Shown here: positions 1 through 8,236 of the stretch, piece after piece
Layout of the letters: the number at the start of each line of letters is the position of its first letter
How positions within the stretch are numbered: the first letter of the stretch is position 1
NCBI GenBank assembly: GCA_050185825.1
Contig: JBFWZA010000007.1
Coordinates: 223,994 to 287,993, forward strand
Length of the DNA stretch: 64,000 nucleotides
Direction: 5' to 3'
Source: SZUA-309 sp050185825
GTDB taxonomy: Bacteria > Pseudomonadota > Gammaproteobacteria > Pseudomonadales > Azotimanducaceae
Made by a program: the position numbers and the translations under genes
Notes under the pieces: generated by a model
The model's database searches: none
Told to the model about the DNA's origin: nothing
The model's input: the letters and a program-made list of their open reading frames with translations, nothing else

Positions 1-8
1 GAGGACCC

Positions 9-416
9 ATGACGACGAGCAACACGCACAGCCTGGCCGTGGGCTACCTGCTCTGGATCTTCGGCTTTCTGGGCGCCCACCGCTTCTACTACGGCAAGCC
101 GGTGAGCGGCACCCTCTACTTCTTCACCTTCGGGCTGTTTCTCATCGGCTGGCTGGTGGACCTGGTGCTGATGCCGAAGCTCGAGCAGGAAGCGGACGAG
201 GTGTTCGTGCCCGGGCCGCTGAACTACACCGTGGCCTGGGTGCTGCTCACCTTCCTCGGTTTCTTCGGCATCCACCGCTTCTACCTGGGCAAATGGGGCA
301 CGGGCATCCTCTACCTGCTCACCTGCGGCTTCTTCCTGGTGGGCGTGATCTACGACTACTGGACGCTCAACGACCAGATCGCCCGCGAGAACAGCCGCAC
401 CTACGCCTGGGCCTAG
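9..416 (+). CDS. Double TM2-domain membrane protein
   Basis: A 135-residue inner-membrane protein made of two tandem TM2-like units (about residues 10-55 and 73-120). Each unit has two hydrophobic helices joined by a short turn with the family signature: GAHRFYYGK in the first and GIHRFYLGK in the second, both followed by an aromatic/Gly-rich helix ending in an acidic residue (WLVD, VIYD). A GAGG ribosome-binding sequence lies just before the ATG. Most TM2 proteins carry one unit, so this looks like an internal duplication. The biochemical role of bacterial TM2 proteins is not established. The gene converges on nqrF with only a perfect hairpin between the stop codons. Confidence 0.8.
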   Translation: MTTSNTHSLAVGYLLWIFGFLGAHRFYYGKPVSGTLYFFTFGLFLIGWLVDLVLMPKLEQEADEVFVPGPLNYTVAWVLLTFLGFFGIHRFYLGKWGTGILYLLTCGFFLVGVIYDYWTLNDQIARENSRTYAWA

Positions 417-437
417 GCCTACGCCTTCGCGTAGGCC
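416..437. terminator. Perfect hairpin filling the TM2/nqrF convergent gap
   Basis: A 9-bp perfect inverted repeat (GGCCTACGC / GCGTAGGCC) with a 4-nt CTTC loop occupies exactly the space between the TAG of the TM2 gene and the TAG of nqrF. There is no T-tract on either strand, so it is not a textbook intrinsic terminator. A bidirectional terminator or 3'-end stabiliser is an inference from position and symmetry. Confidence 0.55.
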
Positions 438-1664
438 CTAACCGCCGAAGTCGTCGAGCAGGATGTTCTCCGGCTCCACGCCGAGATCTTCGAGCATCTT
501 CAGCACCGCCGCGACCATGGGCGGCGGTCCGCAGAGGTAATACTCGCAGTCTTCCGGCGCCGGATGGTTCTTCAGGTAGTTGTCGAAGACCACCTGGTGG
601 ATGAAGCCGATGTGGCCCTTGAAGTTGTCCTCCGGCAGCGGATCGGAGAGCGCCACATGCCACTCGAAATTCGAGTGGTTGGCGGCCAGCTCGTCGAACT
701 CTTCCGTGTAGAACATCTCACGCAGGCTGCGGGCACCATACCAGTAGCTCATCTTGGTGGTACGCCCTCTGCGCTTGAGCTCGTCGAAGATCTGCGAGCG
801 CAGCGGCGCCATGCCCGCACCGCCGCCGATCCAGATCTTCTCCGCGTCCGTGTCCTTCACGAAGAAGTCGCCGTACGGCCCGAACACCGTCAGCTTGTCG
901 CCGGGTTTCAGCTTGAACACATACGAGGACATCTTCCCCGCAGGCACGTCCATTCCCGGCGGCGGCGAGGCGATGCGGATGTTGAACTTGAGGATGCCGC
1001 GCTCTTCCGGGTAGTTGGCCATGGAGTAGGCCCGGATGGTGGGCTCGTCGACCTTCGAGAAGTTGTCCCACACCTTGAAGCGGTCCCAGTCCCCGTGATA
1101 CTCCGGCTCCACGTCGATTTCCCGATACTGCATCTCGTAGGGCGGGATCTCGAGCTGCACGTAGCCGCCGGCGCGGAAGTCCACGTTCGCCCCTTCCGGC
1201 AGCTTGAGATTGAGCTCCTTGATGAACGTCGCCACGTTGGGGTTGGAGGTCACCTCGCACTCCCAGCGCTGCACACCGATGGCATCTTCCGGGATCTGGA
1301 TCTTCATGTCCTGCTTCACGGCCACCTGGCAGGACAGCCGCCAGTGATCGCGGATCTCACCCCGGGTGAAATGCCCTTCCTCGGTGGAGAGGATCGAGCC
1401 GCCGCCGTCCAGCACCCGGCACCGGCACTGAGCGCAGGTGCCGCCGCCGCCGCAGGCGCTGGCGAGGAAGATGCCCTTGGAGGCGAGCGTTCCGAGGAGC
1501 TTGCCGCCCGCCGGCACGATCACGGATTTATCCGGATCGTCGTTGATGCTGATCGTCACGTCGCCGGTGCTCACCAGCCTCGAGCGCGCGAAGAGAATGA
1601 CCATGACCAGGAACAGCACCGTGCCGGTGAACATGGCCACGCCCAGAATGATCGTCATATCCAC
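438..1664 (-). CDS. nqrF: Na+-translocating NADH:quinone reductase subunit F
   Basis: Electron-entry subunit of Na+-NQR: it oxidises NADH through FAD and passes electrons to a 2Fe-2S centre. The 408 residues match the family length. In order: one N-terminal membrane helix (about 3-25); a ferredoxin domain with the cluster cysteines in SACGGGGTCAQCRC and a later SCQ (about 70-115); and a ferredoxin-NADP reductase-like C-terminus with the FAD motif RAYSMANYP, the NAD motif GGGAGMAPLRS and the terminal LCGPPPM and DDFGG segments. It is the last gene of nqrABCDEF, 18 bp after nqrE. The usual companion nqrM is not directly downstream. Confidence 0.97.
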   Translation of the reverse strand: MDMTIILGVAMFTGTVLFLVMVILFARSRLVSTGDVTISINDDPDKSVIVPAGGKLLGTLASKGIFLASACGGGGTCAQCRCRVLDGGGSILSTEEGHFTRGEIRDHWRLSCQVAVKQDMKIQIPEDAIGVQRWECEVTSNPNVATFIKELNLKLPEGANVDFRAGGYVQLEIPPYEMQYREIDVEPEYHGDWDRFKVWDNFSKVDEPTIRAYSMANYPEERGILKFNIRIASPPPGMDVPAGKMSSYVFKLKPGDKLTVFGPYGDFFVKDTDAEKIWIGGGAGMAPLRSQIFDELKRRGRTTKMSYWYGARSLREMFYTEEFDELAANHSNFEWHVALSDPLPEDNFKGHIGFIHQVVFDNYLKNHPAPEDCEYYLCGPPPMVAAVLKMLEDLGVEPENILLDDFGG

Positions 1665-1682
1665 GGCCTACCTCCTGCTGTC

Positions 1683-2300
1683 TCAGATATCGATGCCGCC
1701 GAAGGACATGAAGCACAGGCTGATCAGTCCCACCGAGATGAAGGTGATGCCCAGGCCCCGGAGCCCCTGCGGCACATCGCTGTACTTCAGCTTCTCGCGC
1801 ACGCCGGCCAGCGCCGTGATGGCCAGTGCCCAGCCGACCCCGCAGCCGAGCCCGAACACGGTGGACTCGGCGAAGGTGTAATCCCGCTCCACCATCCACA
1901 GGCTCGCCCCGAGGATGGCGCAGTTCACCGTGATCAGCGGCAGGAACACGCCCAGCGCGTTGTAGAGCACGGGCACGAAGCGATCCAGGAACATCTCCAG
2001 AATCTGCACCATGGCAGCGATCACGCCGATGTAGGAGAGGAAGCCGAGGAAGCTCAGGTCCACGTCCGGCAGGCCCGCCCAGGCCAGCGCGCCGTCCTTG
2101 AGCAGATAGGTGTAGATCAGGTTGTTCACGGGCACCGTGATGGCGAGCACAACCACCACGGCCACGCCGAGACCGAAGGCGGTGGAGATCTTCTTCGAGA
2201 TGGCGATGAACGTGCACATGCCGAGGAAGAAGGCCAGTGCCATGTTCTCCACGAACACGGCCTTGACGAAGATGCCGAGCAGATGTTCGAACCCAACCAT
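1683..2300 (-). CDS. nqrE: Na+-NQR subunit E
   Basis: Integral membrane subunit of the Na+-pumping NADH:quinone oxidoreductase, homologous to NqrD and to RnfA. The 205 residues form about six transmembrane helices. NqrD and NqrE are known to sit as an inverted-topology pair holding an intramembrane iron-sulfur centre through conserved cysteines; a Cys in the NCAILGASLW segment fits that pattern. The ATG overlaps the last base of the nqrD stop codon, indicating coupled translation. Confidence 0.96.
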   Translation of the reverse strand: MVGFEHLLGIFVKAVFVENMALAFFLGMCTFIAISKKISTAFGLGVAVVVVLAITVPVNNLIYTYLLKDGALAWAGLPDVDLSFLGFLSYIGVIAAMVQILEMFLDRFVPVLYNALGVFLPLITVNCAILGASLWMVERDYTFAESTVFGLGCGVGWALAITALAGVREKLKYSDVPQGLRGLGITFISVGLISLCFMSFGGIDI

Positions 2301-2962
2301 CAGATGGCCTCCCGGTAGTGGGCGTTCGGCGAGATCTCGTATTCGGGCTCTTCAACCTGCTCCGGCTTCCAGGCCCGGATGGCCCAGATGAACAGCCCGA
2401 TGATGAAGAACGCGCTCGGTGCGAGCAGCATCATGCCGTTGGTCTGGTACCAGCCGCCGGCGGTGACCTTGGGCAGGATCTCGAAACCGAGCAGCGTCCC
2501 GGCACCGAGCGGCTCCCGCACCAGCGCCACCGCGATCAGCATGGCGCTGTAGCCGAGGCCGTTACCCACACCGTCCAGGAAGGACAGGTACGGTCCGTTC
2601 TGCATGGCAAAGGCTTCGGCGCGACCCATGACGATACAGTTGGTGATGATCAGCCCCACGAACACCGACAGGCTCTTGGAGATGTCGTAGGCCACCGCCT
2701 GCAACACCTGGTCCACCACGATCACCAGCGAGGCGATGATGGTCATCTGCACGATGATGCGGATGCTGGTGGGCACCCGGTTCCGGACCACGGAAACCGC
2801 CACGTTCGACATCGCCGTCACGAAGGTCACCGCGGCGCACATCACCAGCGTGGTCGACATGGACACCGTGACCGCCAGCGCGGAGCAGATGCCGAGCACC
2901 TGCAGGGCGATGGGGTTGTTGTTGAAGATCGGATCGACCAGCACTTCTTTCTGCGTAGACAT
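2300..2962 (-). CDS. nqrD: Na+-NQR subunit D
   Basis: Membrane subunit of Na+-NQR (220 residues, about six helices), paralogous to NqrE and RnfE. The family-typical segment TNCIVMGRAEAFA carries the conserved Cys expected to ligate the intramembrane Fe-S centre with NqrE. The N-terminus (MSTQKEVLVDPIFNNNPI) is typical of the family. It starts 19 bp after the nqrC stop and overlaps nqrE by one base. Confidence 0.96.
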   Translation of the reverse strand: MSTQKEVLVDPIFNNNPIALQVLGICSALAVTVSMSTTLVMCAAVTFVTAMSNVAVSVVRNRVPTSIRIIVQMTIIASLVIVVDQVLQAVAYDISKSLSVFVGLIITNCIVMGRAEAFAMQNGPYLSFLDGVGNGLGYSAMLIAVALVREPLGAGTLLGFEILPKVTAGGWYQTNGMMLLAPSAFFIIGLFIWAIRAWKPEQVEEPEYEISPNAHYREAI

Positions 2963-2981
2963 AACTCAAAAACTCCGTCCG

Positions 2982-3803
2982 TCAGCCCGTGGTCTTCAGG
3001 TTGTCGAGAAACGGTCCGAAGCCCTGATCCCCGGTCCAGAACTTCACCAGATTCTGCACGCCCCGCGTGGTCAGCGTGGCGCCGGAGAGCGCGTCCACCT
3101 CGTGGCTCGACGCGGCGCTGCCTTCTGCAGAGCGGGTCTTGACGAGCCGCACGGCCGGTTCGCCGTCGTCGTCGAAGGCCTCGACCCCTTCCCAGAGCGC
3201 TTTCCAGTTCGGGTTGTCCACCTCGCCACCGAGGCCGGGCGTCTCCTTGTGGAAGTAGAAGCCGAGGCCGGCGATGGTCTTCAGGTCGCCCTCGAACGCC
3301 AGATAACCGAGCAGCGTGCCCCAGAGCCCGTAGCCGCGAACCGGAATCACCAGCTTGTCGATCTGGCCGTCGGTGCGCTTGATGTAGACCAGCGACACGT
3401 TCTCTCGCCGGCCGAGGACGGCGATGTCTTCTTCGTCCGGGATCTCCGTGGACTCGCTGGGGATCTTCGCGGCCTTGATCGGATCGTACGACGCCACGTC
3501 GACGGCGTCCGTGAAGCGGCCGGTCTCGAGATCGACGGCCCGCACCTCGAACTCGGAGAACAGCTCGTCCACGCTGCGCCCCTGGGCATCCACCTTCGCG
3601 TCCGCCGGCAGCAGGCCCGCCGCACGCAGGATGTTCTGCTTCTGATCGAGCTCCTGATTCTTTTCGCGCAGCGGCGCCAGCATGACGGCCGCGCTGGAGA
3701 CCACCACTGAGCAAACCAGGCACACGGCGATGGCCACGAACAGAACGTTCTTCAGCCCTTCCTTGTCAAAAGACGGTTTGTCCTTGCCAGCGGATTCAGA
3801 CAC
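2982..3803 (-). CDS. nqrC: Na+-NQR subunit C (covalent FMN subunit)
   Basis: Carries a covalently bound FMN on the Na+ pump. I chose the GTG at 3803 (VSESAGKDKPSF...), giving 273 residues. An upstream ATG in frame at 3860 would add 19 residues that lie inside nqrB and look unlike the family. One N-terminal membrane helix (about 16-38) anchors a periplasmic FMN-binding domain. The flavinylation motif SGATLTT is present, with the acceptor Thr near residue 243. FMN transfer to this Thr is done by ApbE in characterised systems; no apbE is in the window. The start overlaps the end of nqrB by 8 bp. Confidence 0.95.
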   Translation of the reverse strand: MSESAGKDKPSFDKEGLKNVLFVAIAVCLVCSVVVSSAAVMLAPLREKNQELDQKQNILRAAGLLPADAKVDAQGRSVDELFSEFEVRAVDLETGRFTDAVDVASYDPIKAAKIPSESTEIPDEEDIAVLGRRENVSLVYIKRTDGQIDKLVIPVRGYGLWGTLLGYLAFEGDLKTIAGLGFYFHKETPGLGGEVDNPNWKALWEGVEAFDDDGEPAVRLVKTRSAEGSAASSHEVDALSGATLTTRGVQNLVKFWTGDQGFGPFLDNLKTTG

Positions 3804-4983
3804 GTGCCAGCCTCCGTTTGATATTGGATTGCACCACGAAGTGATCGATGAGCGGCGCAAACAGGTTTCCGAACAGGATTGCCAGCATCATGCCTTCCGG
3901 GAACGCCGGATTGACCACCCGGATCAGGGCACACATGAGGCCGATCAGCACGCCGTAGATCAGGCGCCCGCGATTGGTCATGGCCGCCGAGACCGGGTCC
4001 GTGGCCATGAACACGGCGCCGAAGGCGAATCCGCCGAGCACCAGGTGCCACATGAACGACACCTCGAACATCGGGTTCGACTCGGAGCCGACCACGTTGA
4101 AGAGCGTGACTCCGAGGAACAGACCGACCACGCAGCCGAGCATGATCCGCCACGACGCGATGCGCGTGGCCACGAGGATCACCGCGGCAATCGCGATGGC
4201 GAGCGTCGAGGTTTCGCCCAGAGAACCTGCAATGTTGCCGATGAAGGCATCCCACCACTCCACGCCGTAGCCCTCCCCGAGGGCCGCGGTGCCGAGCGCG
4301 GTGGCCCGGGTGTAGCCGTCGACGGCGACCCACACGGCGTCACCGGACATCTGCGCGGGGTACGCGAAGTACAGGAAGGCCCGGCCGGTGAGCGCCGGAT
4401 TGAGGAAGTTCTTACCCGTGCCGCCGAAGACCTCCTTGCCGATCACCACACCGAAGATGATGCCGAGCGCGGCCATCCACAGCGGCGTTCCCGGGGGAAG
4501 CGTCAGGGTGAAGAGGATGCTGGTGACGAAGAAGCCCTCGTTGACCTCATGACCCCGCTTCGAGGCGAACCAGATCTCGAACAGGATCCCGGCGAGAAAC
4601 ACGGTGATGTACAGAGGAATGAAGTACGCCAGCCCGTGGACGATGTTGTCCCAGGGACTCGCCGGGTCGTAGCCGGTGAGGGTGTCGAGGAACAGGGCGC
4701 GCCAGTTGTCCACGCTCGACATGCCCATGGCAGCCATGGCTTCGTTGGCGTTGAGGCCGACGAAGTAGCAGCCCACGAGACCCGGAATGAAGGCGCACAA
4801 CCAGACGGTAATCATGATCCGCTTGAGATCCAGACCGTCCCGGACATGGGACGGCCGGTGCGTCGTCTCTCCCGGCGTGTAGAGCGCCGTGTCGATGGCC
4901 TCGAAGGCCGGATACAGCGATTCGAACCTGCCGCCCTTTTCGAAATTCGGGGCGACCTTGTCCATGATGGAGCGGATGCTCAC
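3796..4983 (-). CDS. nqrB: Na+-NQR subunit B
   Basis: Large membrane subunit carrying covalent FMN and riboflavin; part of the Na+ translocation path. The 395 residues include about ten membrane helices. The segment DGYTRATALG contains the expected FMN-acceptor Thr at about residue 228, aligning with the S/DG..ATAL motif of characterised NqrB. It starts 1 bp after nqrA and overlaps nqrC by 8 bp, consistent with one polycistronic message. Confidence 0.96.
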   Translation of the reverse strand: MSIRSIMDKVAPNFEKGGRFESLYPAFEAIDTALYTPGETTHRPSHVRDGLDLKRIMITVWLCAFIPGLVGCYFVGLNANEAMAAMGMSSVDNWRALFLDTLTGYDPASPWDNIVHGLAYFIPLYITVFLAGILFEIWFASKRGHEVNEGFFVTSILFTLTLPPGTPLWMAALGIIFGVVIGKEVFGGTGKNFLNPALTGRAFLYFAYPAQMSGDAVWVAVDGYTRATALGTAALGEGYGVEWWDAFIGNIAGSLGETSTLAIAIAAVILVATRIASWRIMLGCVVGLFLGVTLFNVVGSESNPMFEVSFMWHLVLGGFAFGAVFMATDPVSAAMTNRGRLIYGVLIGLMCALIRVVNPAFPEGMMLAILFGNLFAPLIDHFVVQSNIKRRLARV

Positions 4984-4984
4984 C

Positions 4985-6352
4985 TCAGCCCTCCTTCTCG
5001 ATGGTGTTCAGGACCGAGCGCAGCACCGGTCCGTACTCGTACTTGGCCGGACAGGCGTAGGTGCACAGCGCGATGTCGTCCTCGTCGAGCTCCAGCGCGC
5101 CGAGATTGATCGCGCTGTCGAGATCGCCCACCAGCAGCGCCCGCAGGAGCTGCGTCGGCAGGATGTCGAGTGGCATCACCTGCTCGTAGGTGCCGATGGG
5201 CACCATGCCCCGCTGGCTGCCGTTGGTGGAGGTGGTGAAACGGATGCCTTTCTCGCCGAGCCACTTGGACAGATAAATGGGAAACACGGAATGCCGGTCG
5301 GTGCCCGGCGAGAGATAGCCGATGAGCCGCCGCTCCCGATCCTCCGGCAGCACCGAGACCTGAACGTGATAACGGCCGAGGAAATCCTCGGGGGATTCCG
5401 CTTCCCGACCGGAAAGGATGGATCCGGAGATGACCCGGTTCTCCCGGCCGTCGAGCTCGCCGGCGGTGAGCTCGGTGAGGTTCGCGCCGAGCACGGTCCT
5501 GAGCAGCCGCGGCCGCTCCACGCCGGGGCCGCCGAGCGCCACGATCCGGGAGCTTGCGAGCTCGCCGGTCAGAAACAGATGACCAATGGCGATCACGTCC
5601 TGGTAGCCCACGAACCAGACCGTCTTCTTCGGCCCCACCGGATCCAGGAAGTGGATGTGGGTGCCCGGCAGCCCGGCCGGATGGATACCGGAAAATGCAG
5701 CAGCCTGTTCCCGGCTGTCGCTGCCGAGCGGAACACTGCGCGCCGCGTCGTGACAGACGTGCACCGTACCGTCTGTGAGCCTGGCGAGCACATCGAGGCC
5801 TGCTTTGAACTCCGCTTCCGCAGCGCCGATGATCACCGCGGGATCTCCCGCCAGCGGGTTGGTGTCCATGGCGGTGACGAAAATCGAGTGTGGTCGGGAA
5901 CCGATGGCCGGCACCTTGGAGAAGGGACGGGTGCGGATGGCCGTCCACAGGCCGCTCGCCACCAGGGCCTCGGTAACCCGCTCCGGCGCGAGCCCGGCAA
6001 TGCCAGCCCCTCCGGCGGCTGCCTCCGCGGCCGCCGCCGCGGCCGGGATGGACTCGGAAGCATCCCCTTCCACGTCGATGACCACGCTCAGCAGCGCCCG
6101 CTTGGCGCCACGGTGAATGCCGCTGATCCGGCCGGCAGCCGGCGCGGTGAACAGCACGCCCTCGTTCTTCTTGTCGGAGAAGAGCGCCTGGCCCTTCCGG
6201 ACCGAATCGCCCTCCTGAACCAGCATGGTCGGCTTCATGCCGGGATAGTCTTCGCCCAGCAGAGCGACGGAGCGCACGGCCCGAGCGTCTTCGACCACCT
6301 GCTCCGGCTTCCCGGAAATGGGTAGGTCGAGACCTTTCTTGATTTTGATCAT
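4985..6352 (-). CDS. nqrA: Na+-NQR subunit A
   Basis: Peripheral cytoplasmic subunit of Na+-NQR, first gene of the operon. The 455 residues start with the typical MIKIKKGLDLPISGKP segment, followed by the RnfC-like barrel-sandwich fold (ALLGEDYPGMKPTMLVQEGD) and a C-terminal region with CTYACPAKYEYG. Length agrees with the family. A consensus sigma-70 promoter at 6500-6529 gives a predicted 5' leader of about 140 nt, with no obvious riboswitch fold visible by eye. Confidence 0.96.
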   Translation of the reverse strand: MIKIKKGLDLPISGKPEQVVEDARAVRSVALLGEDYPGMKPTMLVQEGDSVRKGQALFSDKKNEGVLFTAPAAGRISGIHRGAKRALLSVVIDVEGDASESIPAAAAAAEAAAGGAGIAGLAPERVTEALVASGLWTAIRTRPFSKVPAIGSRPHSIFVTAMDTNPLAGDPAVIIGAAEAEFKAGLDVLARLTDGTVHVCHDAARSVPLGSDSREQAAAFSGIHPAGLPGTHIHFLDPVGPKKTVWFVGYQDVIAIGHLFLTGELASSRIVALGGPGVERPRLLRTVLGANLTELTAGELDGRENRVISGSILSGREAESPEDFLGRYHVQVSVLPEDRERRLIGYLSPGTDRHSVFPIYLSKWLGEKGIRFTTSTNGSQRGMVPIGTYEQVMPLDILPTQLLRALLVGDLDSAINLGALELDEDDIALCTYACPAKYEYGPVLRSVLNTIEKEG

Positions 6353-6499
6353 GGTCGATGTGTTTTGCAGTTAGCGCCGGGTTTCGGGCACCAAAAGCGA
6401 ACCCTTCTGCCTCAGCACGGCGAGGAAAATCTCTAAAGTTTTCGGCTCAGAGAGGTGGCGGTCGGCAGGAGCGCTTGCGTACCTCGGCAGGCCACGCGA

Positions 6500-6529
6500 A
6501 TTATAGTGGCGTGCCTTTCAGGATGCCAA
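6500..6529 (-). promoter_or_regulatory. Consensus sigma-70 promoter for nqrABCDEF
   Basis: On the minus strand: TTGGCA (6524-6529), an 18-bp spacer, then a perfect TATAAT (6500-6505). Predicted transcription start is near 6493, 140 nt upstream of nqrA, and just past the hairpin that ends the gap gene. A perfect -10 hexamer in such GC-rich DNA is unlikely by chance and suggests strong housekeeping expression. Confidence 0.75.
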
Positions 6530-6561
6530 TGTCCGGGGAACGAATTCGCGAAAACGGCGCT

Positions 6562-6590
6562 GCCCGGCTGTCCGTTGCGGACGGCCGGGC
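6562..6590 (-). terminator. Hairpin downstream of gap
   Basis: An inverted repeat of about 13 bp (minus strand GCCCGGCCGTCCG / CGGACAGCCGGGC, one mismatch, CAA loop) lies 20 bp past the gap stop codon and before the nqr promoter. A T4 run occurs only about 9 nt after the stem, so the terminator call is by position more than by sequence. Confidence 0.5.
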
Positions 6591-6610
6591 CGGGACCACC
6601 GCCGACCGGC

Positions 6611-8083
6611 TCAGAATCCCTGCTTGACCACTTCCTTCGGGATCAGCGGGTAGGAAATGCCCGCCCACTTCTGGACGACCCGGACCACCTGACAGGCATA
6701 GCCGAACTCGTTGTCGTACCAGACGTAGAGCACGACCTGACTGTCCTTCACGATGGTCGCCCCGCCGTCGACGATGCAGGCGTGACGGTTGCCGACGAAG
6801 TCGCTGGAGACCACCTCCGGCGAGGTGGTGAAATCGATCTGACGCTGCATGTTCGAGTGCATCGACGTGTAGCGCAGATAGTCGTTGACCTCTTCGAGAG
6901 TGGTTTCCCGCCCCAGGGTCAGGTTGAGGATGGCCAGGCTGACGTCCGGAGTCGGCACCCGGATGGCGTTGCCCGTGAGCTTGCCGGCCAGCTCGGGAAG
7001 GAGCTTGACCACCGCCGACGAGGCGCCCGTCTCGGTGATGACCATGTTCAGCGGTGCGCCACGGCCACGACGATTCTTCTTGTGGTAGTTGTCGAGCAGG
7101 TTCTGATCCGGCGTGTAGGCGTGCACCGTCTCCATATGCCCGGAGACGATCCCGTACTCGTCGTTCATGGCCTTGAGCACGGGGACGATGGCGTTCGTCG
7201 TGCACGAGGCGGCCGCCAGAATCCGGTCCGTGGGCTCCAGCGCATTGCTGTTGACGCCGGAGACGATGTTCTTGATCGCGCCCTTGCCCGGCGCGGTGAG
7301 AATCACCTTCGCCGCGCCCGGGCACTTCAGGTGCGCGCCTAAGCCAGCCTCGTCGCGCCAGGCACCGGTGTTGTCGATGATGATGGCGTCATGGATGCCG
7401 TAGGCGGTGTAGTCGACCTCCGCCGGGCTGCCCGCGTAGATCATCCGGATCACGTTGCCGTTGGCGATGATGCACTGATTCTCCTCGTCGACCCGGATCG
7501 TGCCCTGGAAGCTGCCGTGCACGGAGTCACGGCGTAAGAGCGAGGCGCGCTTCACCAGATCGTCGTTCTTGCCGCCGCGGACGACGATGGCCCGCAGGCG
7601 CAGCTGGCCGCCACCGCCCGTCTTCTCGATCAGCAGCCGTGCAAGCAGCCGGCCGATGCGGCCGAAACCGTAGAGCACCACGTCCTGCGGCTTCTTCAGC
7701 GGCGGAATGTGGCGGCCGATCACCTCGGCACACTCCCGCTCGCAGAACTCCACCGGCGTGATGCTGCTCGACGCGGACTCCTGCATGTACTTGAACGCGA
7801 GCTTGCCCACGTCGATGTGTGAAGGGCCGAGATCGAGCTGCGAAAGCGCTTCCAGAATCGGGTAGCTCTCGAACTCGGAGAGTTCGTTGCCGGGTTCGGT
7901 CTGCCGCACGTAGCGGTGCGTCTTCATGATCTGCATGACGCTCTGGTTGTACAGCGCCCGGCCGTAGCAGTAGGACACCACGTTGCGCCGATACAGGCGG
8001 CCGATGATGGGAATCATCGCCTCGGCGAGGGCTTCGCGTTCTTTCCAGTCAGGGAAATAGTCGTCGAGACTCGGTAGGGCCAC
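6611..8083 (-). CDS. gap: Glyceraldehyde-3-phosphate dehydrogenase, long form
   Basis: NAD(P)-dependent oxidation of glyceraldehyde-3-phosphate to 1,3-bisphosphoglycerate, or the reverse. At 490 residues it is about 150 longer than classical GAPDH (about 335) because of an N-terminal extension (about 1-125) preceding the Rossmann motif YGFGRIGRLLARLL. The catalytic ASCTTN has its Cys near residue 294. The C-terminal WYDNEFGY segment is present. Long-form enzymes occur in Pseudomonas and other gammaproteobacteria, where one (PA3001 in P. aeruginosa, from memory) lies beside nqr and mfd as here. Whether this isoenzyme works in glycolysis or gluconeogenesis cannot be read from sequence. Confidence 0.93.
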   Translation of the reverse strand: MALPSLDDYFPDWKEREALAEAMIPIIGRLYRRNVVSYCYGRALYNQSVMQIMKTHRYVRQTEPGNELSEFESYPILEALSQLDLGPSHIDVGKLAFKYMQESASSSITPVEFCERECAEVIGRHIPPLKKPQDVVLYGFGRIGRLLARLLIEKTGGGGQLRLRAIVVRGGKNDDLVKRASLLRRDSVHGSFQGTIRVDEENQCIIANGNVIRMIYAGSPAEVDYTAYGIHDAIIIDNTGAWRDEAGLGAHLKCPGAAKVILTAPGKGAIKNIVSGVNSNALEPTDRILAAASCTTNAIVPVLKAMNDEYGIVSGHMETVHAYTPDQNLLDNYHKKNRRGRGAPLNMVITETGASSAVVKLLPELAGKLTGNAIRVPTPDVSLAILNLTLGRETTLEEVNDYLRYTSMHSNMQRQIDFTTSPEVVSSDFVGNRHACIVDGGATIVKDSQVVLYVWYDNEFGYACQVVRVVQKWAGISYPLIPKEVVKQGF

Positions 8084-8112
8084 GGGAAATCCTCAGACGG
8101 TCGAGGGCGCGT

Positions 8113-8141
8113 ATTATCAAAATTTGGCTATGGCGGGGCAA
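8113..8141 (-). promoter_or_regulatory. Promoter for gap
   Basis: Minus strand: TTGCCC (8136-8141), a 17-bp spacer, then GATAAT (8113-8118), ending 30 bp upstream of the gap ATG. The location in the AT-richer spacer between korB and gap supports independent transcription of gap rather than readthrough from kor. Confidence 0.7.
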
Positions 8142-8236
8142 CAACCGCTGTTTCCTGGCGATGTAAGCGGTTTCTCCGCCAGGCCGAAGTGCAGGCGCGG
8201 CGCGGCGTTGCGGCCGGCCGCAGCGTAAGCATCCCG

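Noticed and set aside
564..2318. 584-residue open frame antisense to nqrF/nqrE
   Set aside because: Runs across two well-supported genes with no motif and no ribosome-binding site.
8211..8223. GCGGCCGGCCGC palindrome after korB as a terminator
   Set aside because: Self-complementary with no room for a loop and no T-tract; expected by chance in GC-rich DNA.
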